Shown: positions 56,304 through 64,000 of the stretch, in pieces
Position numbering within the stretch: the stretch's first letter is position 1
Layout of the letters: every line of letters starts with the position of its first letter
Assembly: GCA_051294375.1 (NCBI GenBank)
Contig: CM119269.1
Span: forward strand, 21,127,665-21,191,664
DNA length: 64,000 bases
Direction: 5' to 3'
From: Paraspadella gotoi
Taxonomy: Eukaryota; Chaetognatha
Translations under genes and position numbers: made by a program
Notes under the pieces: generated by a model
Seen by the model: the letters and a program-made list of their open reading frames with translations, nothing else
What the model was told of the DNA's origin: nothing
The model's database searches: none

Positions 56304-58340
56304 CTGTCATAATATTAACGTAGACTATTGTAGGATGTCAATGTCATTCTTTAACTGTTAGATTTAGTATATGATTAAGGGCTAACAACTATTGACAAAA
56401 ATCGATACCATTCTGCTTTAAGCACATGTTGAAGGACAGTAGTTAAAAACTCTTTATAAGAAAACATTTTGAATCACTAAGCAGTTTTAGATAACCGATA
56501 AATAAATAATATCCATATTACACTGACGAATAAAAATTTGGAAAAAAAACAACAGTAAAACATACATTCTTTTTTATATGTTTTATATGTCTTTTTTTCC
56601 TATCCCTCTCATCAGGATGATGTATCAGTGAGGAATCCTGGCCTGGGAGCTTTTTCGGAGTGCTGGTATTGATTCTTCCTCGGTCGGCTCAAAAGGGGTG
56701 AAAGGATGAGATACCCCAGAAACGGGAGAGGCTGCATCCCCAGCAGCAACAGCAGCAGCAGAGGCTGTAAAATTTTGTCCTAATCAAGAACGCGCATCTT
56801 GCGGAGGGAGAAGAGCGAAAGGAGAGGCAGCAGTGGGAGTGCGTTGCAGATAGGGGGAAGGAGGATTTTTTTCAATGCCAGTTGAGACGCCCGGCCCGAA
56901 ATTCATCCAAAATAAGGACTTATTTGAACTCAACTTTACTAAAACAACCGCAAAATTTTAAATAAAATTTTCGTAACTATTAAAATTACTTTAGGCTATT
57001 ACCTTTGTTTTCATTTATACTAATCAATTAATCATGCTTTTATTACCAAAGGTTAAGCTCAAAGAATGCAATAAAATAAATAAATTATTTATTTAAAATA
57101 TTAATGGATGCAGAAAGGGGGGATTGATAGATGGAAAGAGAAGAGTCGAAAGACTGGCCTCCATCCTATCAAAAAGCTCCCGAGTGGTGCGGTGGCCGAG
57201 GGCTGCAGCGAAAGAGGAGGAGGGGGGATAGAGGAAGAGCGCGGCCAGCGAAAGAGAAAACCTCTCGCTTTGCAGCCACCATCTGCCTCCACACACCGCC
57301 GCCTCCATGCCAGCCGTTGCCCCGTTAATGACGTCACCCCACTTTATCCCGATGTGCGCCTCGCTCGGTCCACGGAAGCGGCACATAACGAGAGACCCGA
57401 GACCCCCCTCCCGCAAGGGTGATCCGAGTTATCTGAACGCTGAATATACCCCCCCTCCTAAGTACAAATGAAGTTATTATGATCGTGTCGTGTGAGGAAC
57501 AATAGTGAGAAACAAGTTATGCATGGATCTTTTTTCTTGTTTTCACTTTATTGTTTTTATGACATTCGCAAAAACCTTTGCAAGACATTAATAAATATAC
57601 GCCACTCAAGCTTAATGAAATATATTTTTGGTAATACACAAAAGCCTATTTTTTAAATTAAAGCTTTATATATCGTTTGAAGTGTTTTAATATTTGCTCA
57701 ATCTTTATAGTCATGTGAAAAAAAAGCGACACTTTATATTATCTTCCCGAATATTAAATTTTTTTAAAAAAATTCAAAAATAAATTAATTTTTTTTAAAA
57801 ATGAAGAGTTTGGTATAAATTTTATAAAAATCAAGCGATCTGTATGGGAGCAATAATTTTTTTTTAAATAAAGTACTCTACAGCAAAGTAAAACTTAAAA
57901 AAAAAATCATTTCTTAAACTACTTAACCGATTATGATAAAATTTATAAACATTGATTCATTTCTTAAAAAACTTAATTTTTAAAAAAAATTATGGAATGT
58001 CCGGTATTTGAAGTTATAAAGTAGCGCATTTTTTTTTCTATATCGAAGAATGAAACTTCTGTATATAAATGCTTAAACAAGGTCGGTTTTTGTTAATCAA
58101 CAATTTCTACGATCCCCATTTTCGTCAATTCAATTTCAAGTTTAACTCCACTTTCCATACAAGGCCCACTAGGCTTGCGTTCCCCAACTATTATTCACCT
58201 TTTAGAGAGAAATATCAGAAAATGACTATTTTGAATTCGGGTCGAGTAAAGAATAAATTGGATTGTAAAGTTTAGTTTAGGGGACTAAACCCTCTGCTTT
58301 GCCTGACAGATGCCCAAGAGCCTATTTTCCCTAAAACCAT
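56304..58340. other. Presumed 5' region of the Notch-ligand gene; start exon not identified
   Basis: The signal-peptide exon should lie here or further right, ending in phase 0 before 56303. A CAGCAG/Leu-rich stretch (56740-56765) and a GC-rich block (57120-57420) were checked: the hydrophobic frame at about 56720 cannot be spliced in phase 0. Open frames in the GC-rich block look compositional. Confidence 0.4.
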
Positions 58341-58345
58341 CTGTC

Positions 58346-58358
58346 TCCCTTTTATAGA
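58346..58358 (-). promoter_or_regulatory. TATA box, minus strand
   Basis: On the minus strand GAGCTCTATAAAAGGGAG is a strong TATA element in a GC-richer setting, about 2 kb upstream of the first recognised Notch-ligand exon. It is a candidate core promoter for that gene, with transcription starting near 58320. Confidence 0.4.
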
Positions 58359-58605
58359 GCTCAACACGCGCTTCCACCTTTTGCCTTTTAAATTCACCAC
58401 CACCGAAATCCGCGGCCGAATCCATTTTGAGCCACACGCACGCACGCCACACGTTCTCCTCTCCTCCACCTCCTTTTTTTGCCATCTTTCTGCTCAGCTC
58501 TAACTCGCTCCCTTTCTCTCATATCGTTATCCTCCAACTCCACACCCGCTCTACCACATCCTCCTCCTCATCTTCGTGCTACTGATTTCGCCGAGCAACC
58601 TCTCC

Positions 58606-58606
58606 C

Positions 58607-58646
<40 letters not shown>
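58606..58646. repeat. CT microsatellite
   Basis: About 18 CT units followed by a poly-pyrimidine stretch, inside a pyrimidine-rich region 58480-58700. Confidence 0.9.
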
Positions 58647-58649
<3 letters not shown>

Positions 58650-58655
<6 letters not shown>

Positions 58656-60298
58656 GGGGCTCAGTCTTTCTGTTTCCCCTCCTCCTCCCCCGAGTCTTTA
58701 CCAATCTTGGAGAAAAATGAAGAATTGAGATTTTTATGGATAATGGGACTTTCCTCACTTATTTCTTTCAAGCGTCGCGAAAGAACTTATAAATCGACTA
58801 GAAAGAGGCGACAAAAGAAATTCGAGGAGAAAAGCAGGAAATGGTCGTAACGACGTAAGGTACATGAATAATTTTTTTAGTATTTTAATTTTTATGCATA
58901 CATGTGGTCAAACTATTCGAAGTGCTTACTTCCTAGAAGAAACCCCAGAAGTGAATTCTAATCAGTAGTACTGCACCGATGATTATTCAGGATTCATTAC
59001 GTCATGCAGGGAATGACGTAGATGGAACCAAAAGTTTTTGTTCCACTATAACGTTTTTCCGACTCGAGTATTTGAAAAAGGTTTCTCGCTTTCATCCTTT
59101 TGTTTGCAGAGGTTTGGCGTCGACGATCGGGAACCTCTATCTTGTTAGCTTGAGCCGACTTCGACTCAAACACGATTTAATTTTACCTACTTTTTTGACT
59201 AAATAATTTTAACAATTCTATCAAACAGTTATTGCTTCTTATCTTATAAAACATTTTATACTGATGAGAACTAAAGCTGAACGAAAAAGCCAAAAATAAT
59301 AACTGCAAATTAATCATCACGATATATAATCGCAATAAGTTAATATCTTTTTGAACTTTTAAAAATAGAAAAGGGAAATTGTAATGAAGCGGGTTCACAG
59401 ACGCAAAAACTTGGTCCCTGAAGTCGTGTCCCAGGCGCTCATTTAGTAAAGCAAGTTACCGGGTTCATTCCATCCCAGTACCTAAAGTACAGACAACGTG
59501 AGGAAGGCCCTAAACCGCCTACAGTCCAGGACATATTCCATAGCAGCTAGAAGATGTAGAAGTTACGGATTCTAATCGTCAGCTTACTTAAAGCGCCTTT
59601 TCTCTAAACAAGAAATGGCAAGTTCAAGGCGTTGCGCCGCTTTGCCTATTTCGTGGATGCATTTCCCGATGATCACGTGACTACACAAGTGTGAAATATA
59701 TGCTCATTACTTCTCTGTTAGGTTTTAAGCAAAACAATCAAATATGCGCGGATGAAGACTCGTAAAAATAGTAGAAGAAACATGTCCATTGTCCGATTAC
59801 ATAAAAAAAAAAGTTGTAACAAAAAAAAAATATTTTTCTCTAAATCATAAAATACAGGAGTCATAGAATAGATTTGGGGAGCACGAGATTGGTGAGAGGT
59901 AAGAGTTAGCGATTCGGGAAAGAGTAACGGTTGTTAATAATTTATAACCATTTTAATTTTATTATAATAGAAAATTCAAAAAGGCTGAAATGGAAATTTA
60001 ACGGAAAAATATTGAAAAATATAGTTTTCAGTGATATTTTTTTCTTTTTAAATACAAATAATCAAATACAAATAAATACAAATTAATAAATACAAATAAA
60101 TTAAATACAACTAAACGACTTTCAATTACACGGAGTGAAATGAAAAGAGTTGTTAAAACTCTTAACTGACTGACTGTGATTAATACTTGAACTCATTGTG
60201 AAAAAAATTTAGACAAATATTTTAATTTCTTTTACATTCATTAGTTAGTATGTCTTCGGAGCATGCAAAAAAAAATCTTATTAATATATTTCAAGGTA
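58650..60298. other. No gene recognised
   Basis: A plus-strand open frame at 58979-59206 has fair codon content but no homology I recognise and no splice partners. The rest is AT-rich with a SINE S3 relative and one AACATGTCC motif near 59780. Confidence 0.4.
59428..59605 (+). mobile_element. tRNA-derived SINE, family S3
   Basis: CCCAGGCGCTCATTTAGTAA, B-box-like GGGTTCATTCC, CATAGCAGCTAGAAG and CTTAAAGCGCCTT occur in the same order as in the copy at 24476. Confidence 0.6.
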
Positions 60299-60520
60299 TG
60301 GTGGACTAAAATCCACCAACCGTTCATCAGCGGCCATTGGTGCCGGAGGCAAGTCATTCGCCTCCCAATCCAAAGGTCTGGGGTTTTAGCCCGGTGGCCG
60401 CCTCGCAGTTAAGAGGGACGGGGCGCGTAACACGCCTGTAACACGGTGTTACAGCCTGATCCGAAGCTCAGGGACTGCTGATATTGAACGGTTCTGTCAC
60501 TAATTACTGTCTCTTCAAAG
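60299..60520 (+). mobile_element. tRNA-derived SINE, family S2
   Basis: Full-length copy: TGGTGGACTAAAATCCACCA start, GGGGTTTTAGCCC, TAACACGGTGTTACAG and GATCCGAAGCTCAGGGACTG, ending at TACTGTCTCTTCA. Confidence 0.85.
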
Positions 60521-60644
60521 GTTTAGTTAGGCAACAGGCTCTTGGCAGATCAGTGTTCTTTTTCAATTTTTTTTTAAAGCTGAAATTTTTATTTTCTAAA
60601 AAAATTAACTAGAACAAAGTTTTTGAAAAAGAATTGTAACAACG

Positions 60645-60735
60645 ATTTTATTTCATAGGGAAACGGACATGTTTCGGCTCACATACGAGCCTTCTTCAGC
60701 GCCAATTCAATTTGTTTTTCTATAAATTTTAACTA
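60645..60735. repeat. Half of an ACATGT-core foldback element
   Basis: CAACGATTTTATTTCATAGG, GGACATGTTTCGGCTC, then GAGCCTTCTTCAGCGCC: the same order as in the folded copies but without the opposite arm. Similar half copies at 19236-19290 and 40737-40790. Confidence 0.7.
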
Positions 60736-61054
60736 GAAAAACTATAAAATAAAAAAGGCTGTCATTGTGGTTGTGAAAAAGCTTTTGACATTCAGATTGC
60801 TCAGACATATACTCCAATGTCTATATCTGTAGGATGAACCAAAATTTTCAAACATTTCATTTTTTTTTCATAACAAGTTTGAGCAAACAACGTCGGATCT
60901 GCCTATGATAACTAAGCGGTAATAAGCTAATCCGATGATAAGTCATAGTAATTTTTTCTGACTCTCAATTTATGATCATAACAAATCAAAACAGACTTTT
61001 TAATAAATCTATGAAAAAATCTATAAATCAATTGCTCTATCAATCAGTAGCTGT

Positions 61055-62345
61055 GCCAATACCAACTTGTATATTTTGGTTAACTTTCATAATTTAATCA
61101 ACTTGTAAAATTAAATCAACTTCCATAATTTGGTTAACTGACATAATTTGGTCATCTTGCATAATTTGGTCAAAAGGCATAATTTGGTCAATTGGCATAA
61201 TATAATTTCATAATTTCATAAAAATCAGCTCCTTGTATTTTGATGCTAGTGCGGAGTACAATAAGTATTCCCCGATCTAAATACTTAAGGGAGTGGTCTT
61301 TTCATACAATTGAAACATTCTTTGAAATATTTTCCACTTCATTGATAGGGAAGCCAGGTACTCTGGGAGTGAATAAACAGGACTGTGAGAGAGTCTTGAT
61401 TGAAAGCTTGCAGGGACCTGCTATGTCATTATCTTGTAAGAGTGATGGAGGCCTTAAACCACCAAAGCCTGTCCAAAGTCAGGGGCAAGATAGCTTATTT
61501 ATTAAATGAATGGATAATTTTTATATTGGTTGTACCAATTTCATAAAATTCAGCTCCTTGTATTTTGATGCTAGTGCGGAGTACAATAAGTATTCCCCGA
61601 TCTAATACTTAAGGGATGGTCTTTTCATACAATGAATCATTCTTTGAAATATTTTCCACTTCATTGATAGGGAAGCCAGGTACTCTGGGAGTGAATAAAC
61701 AGGACTGTGAGAGAGTCTTGATTGAAAGCTTGCAGGGACCTGCTATGTCATTATCTTGTAAGAGTGATGGAGGCCTTAAACCACCAAAGCCTGTCCAAAG
61801 TCAGGGGCAAGATACTTATTTATTAAATGAATGGATAATTTTTATATTGGTTGTACCAATTTCATAAAATTCAGCTCCTTGTATTTTGATGCTAGTGCGG
61901 AGTACAATAAGTATTCCCGATCTAATACTTAAGGGAGTGGTCTTTTCATACAATTGAAACATTCTTTGAAATATTTTCCACTTCATTGATAGGGAAGCCA
62001 GGTACTCTGGGAGTGAATAAACAGGACTGTGAGAGAGTCTTGATTGAAAGCTTGCAGGGACCTGCTTTGTCATTATCTTGTAAGGTGATGGAGGCCTTAA
62101 ACCACCAAAGCCTGTCCAAAGTCAGGGGCAAGATAGCTTATTTATTAAATGAATGGATAATTTTTATATTGGTTGTACCAATTCATTAATCAACTGGTAT
62201 ATTTTTTTCAACTTGCAAAATGTGGTCAACTGGCATAATTTAATCAACTGGCATAATTTAGTAAATTTTCATAATTTAATCAACTTCCATTATTTGGTCA
62301 ACTGCATAATTTGGTAAACTGGCATAATTTGGTTGGTCAATCAAT
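61055..62345 (+). repeat. Composite repeat: 18-bp arrays flanking three R1 units
   Basis: CATAATTTGGTCAACTTG-type arrays at 61060-61205 and 62195-62335 bracket three tandem R1 units starting near 61225, 61550 and 61871 (periods about 325 and 321). The three units are nearly identical and each ends in ATTGGTTGTACCAAT. Short open frames in each copy are not genes. R2-type sequence follows to 62825. Confidence 0.9.
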
Positions 62346-62830
62346 CAATCAATCAATCAGAGAGAGATAGAAAGAAACTTGAAATAAATGTATCTTTTGA
62401 TTTTCTCTTTTCCACTCCTACAATTCCATAAAAAAATTATATCCAGCTTAATCACATACTTTCCTAGCCACACACAAAATTTCATTTCAATTTATCTATC
62501 CAATTTTTAATAAATATTATAATTATGAATAAATATAAGTAAAAATACTTCAAGTAAATAAGACTTTTGTTTTTTCCATTTAAGCTCGCACGTTTCCATC
62601 GAAACTTTATATCCTACGCACTTTCCTTCCGACACCAAATTTCATTGCACTCCATCCATCCAATCACGAGTAATTTGAGTTTAATGCTAAGGGGCGACGA
62701 ACGGACTTTTCTTTTAACAAAATTTATCATAATTCAATGTTCTGAGGTGATGAAAATGATTTACCGACAAGATTTCGGGGTGGGCCCGACGGACCGACAA
62801 AGTGAATTATAGAGTCGGAAACTGCTGATA
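62345..62830 (+). repeat. R2-family repeat, right part
   Basis: AATC tandem, GA run, CACACACAAAATTTCATTTC, CATCCATCCAATCACGAGTA and the terminus CGACAAGATTTCGGGGTGGG with the GACCGACGGACCGAC-like motif and AAAGTGAATTATAGAGTCGG. Same order as 8520-9165. Confidence 0.75.
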
Positions 62831-64000
62831 AAAATAAATCTTATAATAGGATGATAATTCAAATTGTTGATAATTGATGATAATTCTTATAATTCAATTG
62901 CCTAAAAAAATTTTTTTTTTGAAATTCGACCAAGCCATTGATGAGCACATAACTAAGAAAATAAGAAAGAAAATAAGCAAGCTGGACTACAAGGAGTTGG
63001 AAAATAAAAAAACGTCAGCGATTTTTTTACTAGGGTACAAAATCTGAAGTTGCTTTAACAAATAATTTAGTCACAGTATTTGAAATATTTGAAATATTTG
63101 AAATACTCCAAAAATTAGCTGATCTTACCTTAAGTAGCAACGACCAAGCTATAAAGATGAAATATTGTGGCAAGTACTTCCGAGTTGAAATAAACATTAT
63201 TAAAATATTTATATATTGTTACATTAAGAATTCAAATTTTGATTGTATTTTTATTTTTGGTTTCGCGTCAAGGAACGGCTCAAAACTGAATACCTCTTAT
63301 TTGCGCAAAGAAAGTAAAATAAGAAAAACACGGCAAGGGAACCTCACCGAGGAAAAGAGGAAGGTGAGGAAAATAGTTCTGGGATGGGAGGGATACGCTG
63401 GGGAGCGGTCGGTTGCCGGTGAATATAAGGGAAGAGGAAAGAAACTGCTCTGCTTTTTTCGTCAAATCGAATATGAAATCGATTATAAAATGAAACTAAT
63501 TACCTAGCTTAATCAAAAAGAATAAATATTTTTCAAAATATCTATAGTCTAGATTCCTTTAATTCTTGTATTTTTTTTTTTAGATTAAAACTATTCTTTA
63601 TCTTATATCTTATATCGCAACTAGCCATGACCCAAAAAGCAATTTCGCATTTTTTTCGTGCATAAAAGGATTTAAATAGAATTAATGAATTATGTTTACG
63701 ATAGAGACTATCGTAACTATCATTAACGATTAAAAAAAAAAACAATATTCCAAGTACAACTAAAATTAAAAGTTTAAGAGACGAAAGTGTTAAAGGACAA
63801 AGACCTAAAAATTAATTGTGATATTTTTACCAACAATGCTTTCGAAATCATAAGCCCATAAAAATACTACGTAATAATATGCCATTTTTTATTAAAAAAA
63901 GTTTTTAATTAATATTTTTAGTCGTTTAAATTCAAGGTTTGCAACAGAGTATAAGACCGAGTATAAGAAAACAAAATATTTAAACTCTCAAATTATGTTT
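62831..64000. other. No gene recognised
   Basis: AT-rich. A 116-codon plus-strand frame at 63157-63507 is lysine-rich without recognisable domains or splice partners, so it is not called as a gene. Confidence 0.4.

Noticed and set aside
56700-56770. Leu-rich stretch as signal-peptide exon of the Notch ligand
   Set aside because: The hydrophobic frame has no usable donor in the phase 0 needed by the exon at 56303.
57093-57422. Overlapping open frames on both strands in a GC-rich block
   Set aside because: Open in several frames at once, Arg/Pro/Ser-rich, with no splice partner; typical of GC-rich promoter-proximal DNA.
58979-59206. 75-codon plus-strand open frame
   Set aside because: Codon content is passable, but there is no homology I recognise, no splice context and no conserved motif.
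61240-62189. Three similar short open frames
   Set aside because: They are copies of the R1 repeat; the frames differ in start and end between copies and are not preserved in the older copies.
1-64000. CRISPR arrays, prokaryotic operons, phage or defence islands
   Set aside because: Intron-rich animal genes and SINEs throughout; the tandem arrays lack the repeat-spacer pattern.

Overview
This is metazoan nuclear DNA, probably from an invertebrate. The evidence is short GC-rich exons split by GT-AG introns in AT-rich sequence, a DSL-type Notch ligand (a family known only from animals), a Cav2-type calcium channel, an ionotropic glutamate receptor, and dense short repeats (tRNA-derived SINEs, foldback elements, microsatellites). 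No bacterial, phage or CRISPR feature was seen. I cannot name the species. All gene models were built by hand from splice sites and reading phase; where a CDS total is given, exon lengths sum to a multiple of three.

Layout: (1) 262-3097, minus: first domain of a Cav2-like calcium channel, the rest lying off the left edge. (2) 6066-13853, plus: complete 12-exon ionotropic glutamate receptor whose usual amino-terminal domain is replaced by four EGF modules. (3) 14487-16604, plus: complete Mpv17/PMP22-family membrane protein. (4) 17621-21574, plus: small unrecognised three-exon gene with a repeat-filled first intron. (5) 22127-28264, minus: unrecognised basic protein whose second intron carries a 2.5 kb foldback element. 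(6) 30987-32371, minus: divergent Arf/Arl small GTPase with a reading-frame problem at its 5' end. (7) 33734-35290, plus: complete SLC16 (monocarboxylate-type) transporter. (8) 36455-40371, plus: complete drug/metabolite transporter of the SLC35G type. (9) 41859-56303, minus: a Delta-like Notch ligand (MNNL, DSL, seven EGFs) whose exons run in phase into two Ig domains and a C-terminus resembling a GPI signal. (10) 56304-64000: no convincing exon; a minus-strand TATA box and a composite repeat with a recent triplication.

The genes are not an operon or one pathway; several act at the cell surface (channel, receptor, Notch ligand, transporters). The most unusual content is architectural: EGF modules on a glutamate receptor, and a Notch ligand that apparently lacks a normal transmembrane and intracellular tail and instead continues into Ig domains. 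The latter gene also has a 15-nt microexon and a GC-AG intron. The repeat landscape includes at least three SINE families, a foldback family with an ACATGTTTCGGCT-like core, and a 1.7 kb palindrome enclosing degenerate telomere-like GGGTTAG repeats.
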